Positions 55,199-63,393 of a stretch of 64,000 nucleotides of DNA are shown here, one piece after another. The notes below the pieces were generated by a model. That model ran no database searches, had not been told where the DNA came from, and worked only from the letters and a program-made list of their open reading frames with translations. The position numbers and the translations under genes were made by a program. Where the stretch lies: NCBI RefSeq assembly GCF_001687585.2, contig NZ_CP016537.2, positions 1,894,001 through 1,958,000 on the forward strand. The letters run 5' to 3'. The first letter of the stretch is position 1; each line of letters starts with the position of its first letter. This stretch comes from Planococcus halocryophilus. Its GTDB lineage: Bacteria > Bacillota > Bacilli > Bacillales_A > Planococcaceae.

Positions 55199-55281
55199 TT
55201 GTAAAAATATACTTTTACAATAAAAAAGAAGAAGCTTATGTTATAGCTCCTTCTCTTACTATAAGTTATGATATGCAAACT
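55199..55281 (+). repeat. Dispersed hairpin element, copy G
   Basis: Left box TTGTAAAAATATACTTTT, a hairpin (AAGAAGAAGCTTAT / ATAGCTCCTTCTCTT, imperfect), right box GATATGCAAACT. Confidence 0.72.
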
Positions 55282-55500
55282 CTTTTTCATTTAAAAATCT
55301 CTTAGCATCGCCGAACAACGAAAACACCCATCAATTCTTTCCAAAGAAGACGATTTTCCCTATCTATAGGGAAAATGAATTAAACGTGGTAATCCCGTTA
55401 ATCAATAGGCGGTCACAGAACCTAAAGTAGCGAACAGCAAACGACGCGCTCATGGATGAATCATTGAACTTACAACTACAATCCGTCTAATCACAAAAAT

Positions 55501-55527
55501 AATCTATCCAAATGAAAAGGATAGATT
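55501..55527 (-). terminator. Terminator of the 35-residue membrane peptide gene
   Basis: AATCTATCC / GGATAGATT hairpin, followed on the minus strand by ATTTTTG. It begins 18 bp after the stop of the small gene. Confidence 0.65.
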
Positions 55528-55544
55528 AGATATTATTTTTATTT

Positions 55545-55652
55545 CTACATTAAAAACTCAAAATCAAACGCGATGTTAAAGATGACGACAGTGTGAAGAA
55601 CAATAAACCATAATGCCTGACGATTTAAACGCCATTCGTTTTCATAACTCAT
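55545..55652 (-). CDS. 35-residue membrane peptide
   Basis: A short gene with a strong AAAGGAGATG site eight bases before the ATG at 55652 and its own terminator. The product (MSYENEWRLNRQALWF, then IVLHTVVIFNIAFDFEFLM) has a polar, basic start and one transmembrane helix with an acidic end, like many single-pass micropeptides. No family recognised. Confidence 0.6.
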   Translation of the reverse strand: MSYENEWRLNRQALWFIVLHTVVIFNIAFDFEFLM

Positions 55653-56074
55653 AACTCTCATCTCCTTTTTGTGATTATACTCCCAAGTTTTTAAAATCAC
55701 AATAAAAAGTGAAATACTTTTTATGTTTCGTTAACATCTCATGGAAGAGACTCTCAAGCTTAACAATCAAGTAAACCAATAACGATAGTATAAGAGAAAT
55801 TAAGCTTCTTGAATTGAGTAATTTATTTATGGTACTTGATCTAGTAACTAACAATCTAAAGTGGTCTAAAGTTTTACAAGAAATAAGAAAGAAGCTAAAT
55901 CTAATACTTCTTCCCTTCCTCTAAACAGTAAAATGTAAAGCATTCACCAGGTGTTCCGTACAGCTTGTTATACAGTAAGTTTTAGATGTTCTTCATTTCA
56001 CTTAAAAAATATAGAAGATCTATTGCTATGTCTTTTTTCTGAAATACCAACTAGACCCGTTTCTCTCATTTTAA
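55653..56074. other. Gene-free AT-rich stretch
   Basis: About 420 bp between two minus-strand genes. No frame with a ribosome site, terminator or repeat copy seen. Confidence 0.35.
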
Positions 56075-57439
56075 TTAGCCGATAATCACTTTCTCTTTTG
56101 GATAATGATACTTTTCCTTGATCACTTTTCCTCTGATCAGGAAGAGGAACGAAAAGATGCCGATTCTCCCCACAAACATCAAAAAGATGATGATACATTT
56201 TCCAGCTGTGCTAAGATCCGCAGTGATGCCCATCGACAAGCCGGTCGTACCAAAAGCAGAGGATACTTCGAACACGATCTCGAGGATTGGAAAAGGTTCC
56301 AGATACGTCAACGTAATAACGGCTGTGGTACAAATCATCGCAGCTGTTGTGATGACGATGAAAGAACGTAAAATGTCGTCCGTATCAAGTTCTCTGCCGA
56401 ACACCTTTACCCCCGTTCTCCCTTTTGCAAAGTTATAAATGGTCAGCAGCATAATCGCAAACGTAGTCGTCCGGATACCCCCGCCCACACTGCTGGGTGA
56501 AGCACCGATAAACATTAATGCACAGAACAGAATCAAGGTTGGGTCGGACAATTCACTGACATCCATTGTGGCGAGTCCACCATTTCGAGTTGTAACGGAT
56601 TGAAAAAGGCTAAAGAAAATTTGTTCATGCCAGGATTTATCCGCTAAAAAATGATGCTGTTCCAAAATCATCATGAAAACGGCACCCACTGCAATCAACG
56701 CAAAAAAGGTGGTGACGGTCAGTTTCGTAAAGAGGGAAAAGCTATTTGTCCGCTTCCCTGGACGATGATCGCCCCATAAAAAATCCTGAAGTTCAATCAA
56801 TACCGGAAAACCGATAGCTCCCAGAATCAACAATGTCATGTTGACGGTCTGCACGAAGTAATCACTAGCGAATGGAACCAAAGAAGTGCCAGTTATATCA
56901 AAACCCGCATTCGTCGTGGCGCTGATTGCTCCAAAGTAACCTTGCAGAAGCGCTTCCTGCCATGTGTCAAAGTACTGAAGAAAATAAGTGCTTAAGACAA
57001 TGGTACCTATTAATTCAATCAGCAAAATGGTCTTGAGTATTTTCAGCATCAGTTTCACTAATCCGGACATCGACGTTTGATTTTGATCGATTTGAATCAG
57101 CTGCCTTTCGCGCAACCCGATTCTTCTTCTGAAAATAATCCAAATGAATGTGCCCAATGTCATTATACCGATTCCACCAAACTGCAGAACGAAAGTAAGA
57201 GCAATGATGCCAGCCGTATTGAAAGTCTCTGGTGTAGAGACAACGCCCAATCCCGTTACACTAATTGCACTCACTGTTGTAAACAATAGATCAATTAGTA
57301 ATAATTCCACTCCTTCATTGTGGAAGAAAGGCAAGCTGAGTAGCCCCATGGAAAAAATGACAGCTAGTGCGTAGTAAAGGACAATGAGACGGATGGCAGA
57401 CAAATGGGTCCACTTGAAGATGATATTTAAAATTTTCAA
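56075..57439 (-). CDS. ktrB: Ktr potassium uptake system membrane subunit KtrB
   Basis: A 454-residue TrkH/KtrB channel subunit with eight membrane helices in four pore repeats. The four selectivity segments are visible: TVSAISVTGLGVV, SATTNAGFDITG, SVTTRNGGLAT and SAFGTTGLSMG. It carries K+ (Na+-dependent in Bacillus) and needs the KtrA ring to gate it. A TTG start at 57439 follows GGGAGTA. ktrA lies 75 bp upstream on the same strand, behind a c-di-AMP riboswitch. Confidence 0.93.
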   Translation of the reverse strand: MKILNIIFKWTHLSAIRLIVLYYALAVIFSMGLLSLPFFHNEGVELLLIDLLFTTVSAISVTGLGVVSTPETFNTAGIIALTFVLQFGGIGIMTLGTFIWIIFRRRIGLRERQLIQIDQNQTSMSGLVKLMLKILKTILLIELIGTIVLSTYFLQYFDTWQEALLQGYFGAISATTNAGFDITGTSLVPFASDYFVQTVNMTLLILGAIGFPVLIELQDFLWGDHRPGKRTNSFSLFTKLTVTTFFALIAVGAVFMMILEQHHFLADKSWHEQIFFSLFQSVTTRNGGLATMDVSELSDPTLILFCALMFIGASPSSVGGGIRTTTFAIMLLTIYNFAKGRTGVKVFGRELDTDDILRSFIVITTAAMICTTAVITLTYLEPFPILEIVFEVSSAFGTTGLSMGITADLSTAGKCIIIFLMFVGRIGIFSFLFLIRGKVIKEKYHYPKEKVIIG

Positions 57440-57513
57440 AACTGTACTCCCATCTGCATGATTCCATGCTGAAAATAATGGTTTACCAGGTTAACAAAAA
57501 ATTAAGAGGCTTT

Positions 57514-58170
57514 TTAAAGTCCCTTTTCTTCAAAACGTTTTAAATCATTGCGGTGCCCCATGACCACGAGGATATCGTCCTTTTCCACCCGATCTTCCGG
57601 CATTGGGGCGACATTTACTTTTTCGTTGCGCTTGATGGCCAACACCGTGCAGTTGTATATGGCTTGAATGTCCAACTTGATCAATGTCTGATTCTCGCTC
57701 TTTTTGGAAGCCACTAGTTCAATGATGCTGTAATCTTCGGAAAGGTCGATGTAATCGATGACTTTTTCTGAATCCATGTGATGGGCCACCCGAATGCCCA
57801 TTTCGTTTTCAGGCTGGATCACCCGGTCAGCTCCGACCTTTTCCAAAATTTTTTGATGCTGGATATCCCTCGCTTTCACCCAGACAATTGGGACACCAAG
57901 TTCCTTCAACATCAACGTGCAATGAACGCTGGTTTGCATATTGTCTCCAATGGCCACCACTGCATGGTCAAAATTGCGGATGCCGAGCGCTTTTAAATTC
58001 CCTTCATCTGCCGCATTAACGATGGCTCTATGAGAAGAGAAATCTGTAATCTGTTCGACGCGATCCGGATTGGAATCCAACGCCAGGACTTCGTGACCTA
58101 ATTTATGAAGCTCTTTACAGATGCTACTGCCAAACCTCCCCAACCCAATGACTACAAATTATTTCTTCAT
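57514..58170 (-). pseudogene. ktrA: KtrA regulatory subunit with a stop at codon 4
   Basis: An RCK (RCK_N plus RCK_C) protein of the KtrA type. From the proper start, an ATG at 58170 after GAGGGAG, the sequence reads Met-Lys-Lys, TAA, then FVVIGLGRFGSSICKELHKL, the normal first strand and nucleotide loop. Everything downstream is intact (VLALDSNPDRVEQITDF, VWVKARD, GADRVIQPENEMG, and the RCK_C end). The first internal start, a TTG at 58143, would skip the beta-strand and first glycine of the nucleotide site, so ATP/ADP gating should fail. One base change (for example CAA to TAA) explains it. Reinitiation or a sequencing error are the alternatives. Confidence 0.85.
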
Positions 58171-58200
58171 GTCGCTCCCTCGTTTCTGTTTTTTCCATCA

Positions 58201-58391
58201 AAAAAAGACCCCTTTAAATAAAGTGGTCTCAGGCGCATGCTCGGACCCTTCTCTCCAATTACTACGTAACGCTTACGAGGTTAGCTGTCGGATTCCGGAC
58301 TGAGAGTATCCCTTCTTACCTGAGTAAGATTCACCCCAAGACAAGCAGATGCTTGTCTGAATTGGTTTCCCCGTTCATGTGTGATTCAGCG
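58201..58391 (-). promoter_or_regulatory. ydaO/yuaA (c-di-AMP) riboswitch with terminator, ktrAB leader
   Basis: On the minus strand the conserved blocks follow in order: CGCTGAATC, GAACGGGGAAACCAA, TTGGGGTGAATC, AAGAAGGGATACTCTCAG, CCGAATCCGACAGCTAACCT-like text ending CGTAAGCG. A terminator (GAGACCACTTTA / TAAAGGGGTCT and seven T) lies between the aptamer and ktrA. c-di-AMP binding should promote termination and lower K+ uptake, as known for Bacillus ktrAB (yuaA). Confidence 0.95.
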
Positions 58392-58428
58392 ATTAAAAGG
58401 TTCATGGGTATTTTTTTCAACAGACTAA

Positions 58429-58457
58429 AATCTACGCCTGTTCACTTACGTTGTCAA
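58429..58457 (-). promoter_or_regulatory. Sigma-A promoter of the ktrAB leader
   Basis: TTGACA, 17 bases, TAGATT on the minus strand; the start would fall about 30 bases before the riboswitch. Confidence 0.8.
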
Positions 58458-58667
58458 TGGTTTTTCAGCAGAAAATCCTTTTGCGGTTTCGATTCTTGAA
58501 CTAGTTTTTGAGAAAGGTTTTCCCTAGAATTTCTTCTTAATTAATAAAAGGATCGGTGTAAATGAATAATACAAGTTCAATCACCCTGTTCCTTAGAATT
58601 CTTTCCATACATGAAAGTCTTTTACGTATCACAAAAACTGCTTCAAGTCGCTTTTTCAGACCTATAG

Positions 58668-58786
58668 CGTTCCTAAAAATACACTTTTGCAAACAAAAAG
58701 GGAGAGTGTATGCTAAATAAAGTGCATCTTTTCTCCCTTTCCAATTATGCAGTGCAGATGCCGATAAAACGGTCATATGTAAACCA
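58668..58786 (+). repeat. Dispersed hairpin element, copy H (expanded)
   Basis: Left box GTTCCTAAAAATACACTTTT, hairpin AAAGGGAGA..GCAT / ATGC..TCTCCCTTT, then about 30 extra bases before the right box CGGTCATATGTAAACC. It ends 10 bp from the stop of the GNAT gene. Confidence 0.78.
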
Positions 58787-58796
58787 ATTTCACAGT

Positions 58797-59357
58797 TTAA
58801 ATAGCGTTTAACTTCTCCCACTCTTCTCTCAACACGCCCATTTTGATTGCATCAAAATACTGCCCTTCTACCGTTCGGGCATTTCTTATTCGTGCTTCTA
58901 GGATCATACCCATTCTTTCAGCGACCTTCATCATTCGTTCGTTTCCAGACCAAGTCGACATCCCCAGCCTATGCAAACCAGTAGATTTAAAAAGGAAATC
59001 AATCCAAAGCTTATAAGCTTCCGAACCATATCCCCCGTTCCAGTAACCTTTATCATAGATTACAATTCCAGTCTCAAGCCAGTTTGTATTTTTATCAATC
59101 CAATAAGCCCCGACATAACCGATAACTTTCTCCTCTGCTCTTATCAAAAGGGATGCTGGCACTCCTGCCGCAATCTCATCTTCATTCAACCAGTATTTAC
59201 GATGTTCTTCCTTCGTCATTTGCTGTTCGGGAATGTATGGTCCATTCCATTTTTTCGCTTCTTGTTCCTTTTCTTCAAATCTCCAATAATACAATTTATC
59301 CAAGTTTTCTTCCGTATTTTCTATTAATTCAATTTTTCTTCCGATTACCTCTACCAT
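58797..59357 (-). CDS. GNAT family N-acetyltransferase (RimJ/RimL type)
   Basis: A 186-residue acetyltransferase. The N-terminus (RKIELIENTEENLDKLYYWR) and the acetyl-CoA loop GYWNGGYGSEAYKLW near residue 110 match the RimJ/RimL group, followed by HRLGMSTWSGNERMMKVAER. It could modify a ribosomal protein, an antibiotic or a metabolite. It is a single gene with hairpin copy H directly 3' of it. Confidence 0.87.
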   Translation of the reverse strand: MVEVIGRKIELIENTEENLDKLYYWRFEEKEQEAKKWNGPYIPEQQMTKEEHRKYWLNEDEIAAGVPASLLIRAEEKVIGYVGAYWIDKNTNWLETGIVIYDKGYWNGGYGSEAYKLWIDFLFKSTGLHRLGMSTWSGNERMMKVAERMGMILEARIRNARTVEGQYFDAIKMGVLREEWEKLNAI

Positions 59358-59624
59358 ATTAATTGATCATCCTCTCTAAATTAGCTCGCGGTTTAAATAA
59401 ACAAGTGATTTTCGTTTAGTCACATTCTTTCATTCTTGAAAATTACACCATTGTTTTCTTTTTTTAATTTCGACTATTTACTTCCGATAAGTATTGATAT
59501 GTAAACCTATGTTATTAGGTATACTGACTGCCGGAACTAATTAAAAATTTTATCGTTATATGAAAAGGAATTTCCAATATTCTTTACGCAGAGCTGATTT
59601 TCAAATCAGTAAAATGTCAATACA
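59358..59624. other. Intergenic region
   Basis: About 270 bp with the promoter of the GNAT gene and hairpin copy L; nothing else seen. Confidence 0.35.
59470..59505 (+). repeat. Dispersed hairpin element, copy L (right box only)
   Basis: CTTCCGATAAGTATTGATAT then GTAAACC is a good match to the right box; the hairpin and left box have eroded. Confidence 0.55.
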
Positions 59625-60179
59625 CTAAAAATTTAGAAACTGTTCATATCCTTCGGTAAAAAAATTAAATCTACTTTCTTCTATATTTTCGGGAAGAATA
59701 AAAGTCAAAAAGTAATCTTCATCATATTTATAGGTAATTTTAAAAAGCCAATTTTCTTCAACTTTTTCATTGTTTTTATAGACAGACATTCGATGCTTTG
59801 ATATTACTTTTAGATCATCTACGTAACCAGCTTGCAATTCATCTTTAGCATGGATTTGGTTGATAGTCTGCTTATCATCCTCCGTTAATTCCAAACCCTC
59901 TTCTATTAATACATATTGCTGATCATACTCCTCACCTTTTTCTAAGTACTGTTCTACGATATAAATGCTATCTTTATTGTAAAAACCATAGTTTCTTGGA
60001 GTTAGTAGATATGATCCCTCAACCTCCCCGAATTCCGTAAGATCTTTTGCGCTTACCATTTCTTCAACATTGTCTTTACTAGGAGTGGGTTCATAATAAA
60101 ACATGAACAGGAATATGAGGTAACCTATAGTAATTAAAGCAATTAGTGACGAAAAGAAAATAAATAATCTCTTTTTCAT
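59625..60179 (-). CDS. Hypothetical secreted or membrane-anchored protein
   Basis: A 184-residue protein with one N-terminal hydrophobic helix (about 4-28, KKRLFIFFSSLIALITIGYL) and a charged extracellular part rich in Glu, Lys and Tyr. No lipobox or enzyme motif. AAAGGAGAG precedes the ATG. I do not recognise a family; it lies between hairpin copies L and I. Confidence 0.6.
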   Translation of the reverse strand: MKKRLFIFFSSLIALITIGYLIFLFMFYYEPTPSKDNVEEMVSAKDLTEFGEVEGSYLLTPRNYGFYNKDSIYIVEQYLEKGEEYDQQYVLIEEGLELTEDDKQTINQIHAKDELQAGYVDDLKVISKHRMSVYKNNEKVEENWLFKITYKYDEDYFLTFILPENIEESRFNFFTEGYEQFLNF

Positions 60180-60308
60180 AGCATCTCTCCTTTAGAGCTT
60201 CGTATTTCAGCTACTCTTCTTCTCCTCAACATACCATATAAACCCATTCAAAAAACAGGAAGTTCTTACAATCCAGTCTAGTCTTTCTTCTTTGCCATAT
60301 ATTTATTA

Positions 60309-60415
60309 ACCGTTCTTAAAAGCACACCTAAATGAACGAAAAAAGAAGATGCTTAGAACCAGCATCTTCTCCAGTTTACTTTTATAGACTTCCGATAAGC
60401 TGCGATATGTAAACT
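60309..60415 (+). repeat. Dispersed hairpin element, copy I
   Basis: Left box CGTTCTTAAAAGCACAC, hairpin AGAAGATGCT / AGCATCTTCT, about 20 extra bases, right box CCGATAAGCTGCGATATGTA then AACT. Confidence 0.82.
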
Positions 60416-60535
60416 CTTATCTACGCAAAATAAAATCTTAAATCCTTATAGTATAGACTTTTGAATGTATCATTTTTCTTATTGCACTGCTAACTTCTTT
60501 AAATTAGCGTTTCTGGCTGTATCTCACTTTCTATC

Positions 60536-60582
60536 AAGTTACATTCAAACGAAGAAAAAGGCGACCTAACTGGTCGCCTTTT
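60536..60582. repeat. Half copy of the 32-bp palindrome and an adjoining terminator
   Basis: AAGTTACATTC at 60536-60546 equals the right arm of the 32-bp family; the left arm is lost. Ten bases on, AAAAGGCGACC / GGTCGCCTTTT (60556-60582) forms a symmetrical terminator. Confidence 0.7.
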
Positions 60583-60683
60583 ACGTTGTTAATTTAATTA
60601 TATCACTCTAAATTTAGAACTATAAGTCTTTAAATAATCAGTTTTTCTAGTAATCTTAAAAGAGATTGAATGGAGGCAAATTG

Positions 60684-61205
60684 ATGATAGATTATCGAAT
60701 ATTACCGAGAGAGAATTTTTCCGAGAAAATTGGGGAACTTGTTTCCATGTTGGAGCATACAAGAGAGGTTACATTGAGTGATGTTTCTGGTTTAAGTCAA
60801 AGCGATCTAGATTATGTACCCGACGGGAGTTCGAATTCCATTGGTTCTCTTTTACTCCATATGGCATCTATTGAGTTTGTTCATCAAATTGTTTCAAACG
60901 AAAATCGAGATCTAACAGAAAATGAATATATCAAATGGAGAACAGCCTTAGAACTTGGTGCCAAAGCAAGAGAAAATGTCAAAAAGCATTCACTTGATTA
61001 CTACTTGAAAGAATTACATCAAGTCAGAAAAGATACATTAACATTGCTGAAATCTAAGCAAGACAGTTGGCTAGCAGAAGAAAAGCAATGGAGTAACGGT
61101 ATTTCACATAATAATTATTATCTATGGTTCCATGTCATCGAGGACGAAATTAGTCATCGTGGGCAGATCAGAATGATTAAACGATTGTTGAAAGATGACC
61201 AATAA
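60684..61205 (+). CDS. DinB family protein (DUF664/DUF1572-like)
   Basis: A 173-residue four-helix-bundle protein. Metal-ligand histidines are visible in LLLHMASIEF near residue 55, and the pair in HVIEDEISHRGQIRM near 152-160. Roles vary: thiol transfer or unknown. GGAGGC fixes the ATG at 60684. It is followed after 33 bp by a full 32-bp palindrome. Confidence 0.86.
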   Translation: MIDYRILPRENFSEKIGELVSMLEHTREVTLSDVSGLSQSDLDYVPDGSSNSIGSLLLHMASIEFVHQIVSNENRDLTENEYIKWRTALELGAKARENVKKHSLDYYLKELHQVRKDTLTLLKSKQDSWLAEEKQWSNGISHNNYYLWFHVIEDEISHRGQIRMIKRLLKDDQ

Positions 61206-61238
61206 ACTTTGACTAGAGTTGGTATTTGAAAGAGGTTT

Positions 61239-61270
61239 GAATGTAACTTACTTACTATTAAGTCACATTC
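61239..61270. repeat. 32-bp palindromic site, copy 2
   Basis: GAATGTAACTTA, eight bases, TAAGTCACATTC (one mismatch). The pairing extends three more bases each side. It lies 34 bp after the DinB stop. Confidence 0.9.
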
Positions 61271-61396
61271 AAAACCAAGCTTCATTATTGGTGTACTATT
61301 CTTGAAATGCCTAGGAAAGGGCAATGAGAAATGCTATAGTCAAAAGGGCCGGAAATTTTATTAAATGGGCCATAGCTATTTCAGGAGGCGTTCATT

Positions 61397-61453
61397 ATGA
61401 CAAACAACATCACCGTTACCATCAATGAGTACAAGGGGATAACGCCTAATTAA
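61397..61453 (+). CDS. 18-codon open frame with a strong ribosome site
   Basis: AGGAGG and an ATG open a short frame (MTNNITVTINEYKGITPN) before TAA, 42 bp upstream of the acetyltransferase gene. It may be a leader peptide or the stump of a deleted gene. A GAAATGCTAT / ATAGCTATTTC hairpin lies just upstream (61325-61383). Confidence 0.35.
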   Translation: MTNNITVTINEYKGITPN

Positions 61454-61495
61454 CGTTTCTATTTCGCGTTCCCCGAAAATCGAAAGGGGAAAATT

Positions 61496-61951
61496 ATGAA
61501 TACAGAAAATGTGAAAATTGTCGAATTAAACACAGAAAACTGGTATGACTGCTGTGAACTAGAGGTATCAGAAGAACAAACGCAATACATGGAACCAAAT
61601 GCCGTATCGATCGCTCAGTCAAAGTTTGAAACTAGCTTAAAACCTTATGCCATCTATACAGGCGATAAAGCGGTTGGCTTTTTGATGTATAACTCTGTTC
61701 CGGAGGAACTTGACGGCTATTGGGTATACCGAATAATGGTAGACAAAGCCTTCCAAGGCCAAGGAATTGGGAAAGCTGCCACCAAACTGATGATTGCTGA
61801 GATGGCCAAATCACTGAATGCCACAAAAGTTGTGGTCGGCTATCACCCAGACAACTTGAATGCCCATCATTTATATGCGAGTTTGGGATTTGAGGACCAT
61901 GGAGATCGGTTTGGCAAGGAAATGGCCGTTGTAAAACAGCTAATCGATTAA
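61496..61951 (+). CDS. GNAT acetyltransferase (spermidine/spermine acetyltransferase-like)
   Basis: A 151-residue GNAT protein. VYRIMVDKAFQGQGIGKAAT near residue 77 is the acetyl-CoA loop, and the ending (VVVGYHPDNLNAHHLYASL, GF) fits the PaiA/BltD diamine and polyamine group. AAAGGGG lies before the ATG. A terminator and a 32-bp palindrome follow it. Polyamine detoxification is a reasonable guess, not shown. Confidence 0.86.
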   Translation: MNTENVKIVELNTENWYDCCELEVSEEQTQYMEPNAVSIAQSKFETSLKPYAIYTGDKAVGFLMYNSVPEELDGYWVYRIMVDKAFQGQGIGKAATKLMIAEMAKSLNATKVVVGYHPDNLNAHHLYASLGFEDHGDRFGKEMAVVKQLID

Positions 61952-61978
61952 TAAATTAAATCTATATCTTAGTGAAAG

Positions 61979-62004
61979 GGCCTTTTTAAAGGGCCTTTTT
62001 CTTT
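61979..62004 (+). terminator. Terminator of the acetyltransferase gene
   Basis: GGGCCTTTT / AAAGGGCC stem with a T-rich tail (TTTTTCTTTT), 28 bp after the stop. Confidence 0.75.
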
Positions 62005-62032
62005 TATAAAAAATCAGTATTTCCTTTGTTCT

Positions 62033-62064
62033 GAATGTAACTTAATTGCTAATAAGTTACATTC
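62033..62064. repeat. 32-bp palindromic site, copy 3
   Basis: GAATGTAACTTA, eight bases (ATTGCTAA), TAAGTTACATTC: perfect 12-bp arms. It lies 14 bp from the minus-strand stop of the TraB-like gene. Confidence 0.95.
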
Positions 62065-62078
62065 GAACAAGCGAAAAT

Positions 62079-62768
62079 TTATTTCTCAAATGGATTGATT
62101 ACCGTCCATCCTTTCCCTTCGAATAGTTTTTTCAGCATCCAAAGATGATCGCCGCCTACAATTAGTAAAATTCGCTCTTTTGGTTTCTCTAAAATCTCAC
62201 TAATGTTTTTGACAATGGTCAGTTCTCTTTCCATCCATTTGCTTAAGAAAGATACACCGATATTCTGTCCATTTTTTTCAACGGCTAAGAAAGAGAGATA
62301 CATCTCTTCCAAGTCCTTGGTCAATTCTGGGTTATTGAGTTTGCGATACGCCTCAAGTAATGTCTGGTCAGGATTAATTCCACCACTTTTTTTGCCAAAT
62401 GCCTCTACCGCTTGCCAAATGTTAGGATAATCTTCTTGGATTGATTGATTAAGTGTCACCATTTCCTCTTGAGTTAATGGCCCAGCCCAATTAACCGCAA
62501 AAACTGCTTTACGGTCCAGTTTAGTGGCTAATCTGAATCCTACTTGTTCGATTTCGTGCATCTCATAATCTTCTTCGCTCTTGGTAAAGCCTTTGTCTAA
62601 CTCCTCTTGCTCGCTTTTTTCCCATTCCAAAGCAATTTTGCCTGGGTTAAATGCTGCGAGAAAATCCACTAATTCTATAATTTCATTCTGCTTGTCCATC
62701 AAAACGTCCTTTTGGTAAGCAAAATGATGGGTACCTACCAAGACAATTTCCACTTTCTTTTCCATCAT
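62079..62768 (-). CDS. TraB/GumN-like (DUF5694) family protein
   Basis: A 229-residue cytoplasmic protein of the TIKI/erythromycin-esterase-like fold. It has LVGTHHFAYQKD near residue 8, IALEWEKSE near 45, and the late motif ILLIVGGDHLWMLKKLFE near 203. The GTHH, E and GxxH residues form the presumed metal or catalytic site of this group. No substrate is known. The ATG at 62768 is set by AGGGGGAAAAG. A palindrome stands at each end of the gene. Confidence 0.75.
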   Translation of the reverse strand: MMEKKVEIVLVGTHHFAYQKDVLMDKQNEIIELVDFLAAFNPGKIALEWEKSEQEELDKGFTKSEEDYEMHEIEQVGFRLATKLDRKAVFAVNWAGPLTQEEMVTLNQSIQEDYPNIWQAVEAFGKKSGGINPDQTLLEAYRKLNNPELTKDLEEMYLSFLAVEKNGQNIGVSFLSKWMERELTIVKNISEILEKPKERILLIVGGDHLWMLKKLFEGKGWTVINPFEK

Positions 62769-62826
62769 ACTTTTCCCCCTACTCTCTTTTTTAGATAGCT
62801 CCATTTATTACAGAAATCCTCAAAGT

Positions 62827-62858
62827 GAATGTAACTTAATTCACAATAAGTTACATTC
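62827..62858. repeat. 32-bp palindromic site, copy 4
   Basis: GAATGTAACTTA, eight bases (ATTCACAA), TAAGTTACATTC: perfect arms. It lies 21 bp from the minus-strand stop of the immunity-like gene. Confidence 0.95.
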
Positions 62859-62879
62859 AGTTTCTTTTCATAGGTGATC

Positions 62880-63365
62880 TTATTTAAACTCCTCAGGACT
62901 CCATGTTGCTATTTCATTTCCTGGAACAGCTACAATTAACCAGTCGCCACCCCCATATCCGTCCCTATCTCCAACTTGCCAGCATTCATAGTTTTCATGA
63001 TGTCCATTCACATACAATACTTTTCCGGACTCAAGCGAAATATACAAATGCGGCGAATCGTCTCCTAACCAAACATCTTTAACTTTTTCTCGCCTGTTTC
63101 TTAAAAGCAATTGAAAAGATTCTTCATCATCTAGTTCTTCTAAGTTTTCTTTAGAAATCGTTGTTAATCTCTCATAATTAGTAATGATAGCGACTTTCCT
63201 TATCTCGATGGTTAACCACAACATGTCAGGCTCTTGTTCAGAGAAATGTGAAAAATAGACGCGCACTACCCCAGGGCTACTGCCAAACTGGAACCCATCA
63301 ATTTGACTCCCAATAAGCAATTTTTTTAAAGCTCTCTCTGCAAAGTTTTTATTTTCTCTGTTCAT
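62880..63365 (-). CDS. Hypothetical protein, immunity-protein-like
   Basis: A 161-residue soluble protein. DGFQFGSSPGVVRVYFSH near residue 23, then WLTIEIRKVAII, LYISLESGKVLYVNGHH near 108 and VAVPGNEIATW near 147. This alternating strand pattern, with a Trp-rich end, recalls small immunity proteins (DUF6188-like) of polymorphic toxin systems. No toxin gene is in view. AAGGTGGGGGG precedes the ATG. It sits between two perfect palindromes. Confidence 0.55.
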   Translation of the reverse strand: MNRENKNFAERALKKLLIGSQIDGFQFGSSPGVVRVYFSHFSEQEPDMLWLTIEIRKVAIITNYERLTTISKENLEELDDEESFQLLLRNRREKVKDVWLGDDSPHLYISLESGKVLYVNGHHENYECWQVGDRDGYGGGDWLIVAVPGNEIATWSPEEFK

Positions 63366-63393
63366 TTCCCCCCACCTTTATCCTTCTCTTAAC

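Noticed and set aside
58537..58821. 94-residue minus-strand open frame
   Set aside because: It runs through hairpin copy H and into the GNAT gene and has no start signal.
28297..60415. Integron attC sites for the 90-bp elements
   Set aside because: The ends are not inverted repeats of each other and do not fit the GTTRRRY/RYYYAAC core boxes; no integrase is in the window. The cassette-like layout is kept as an observation only.
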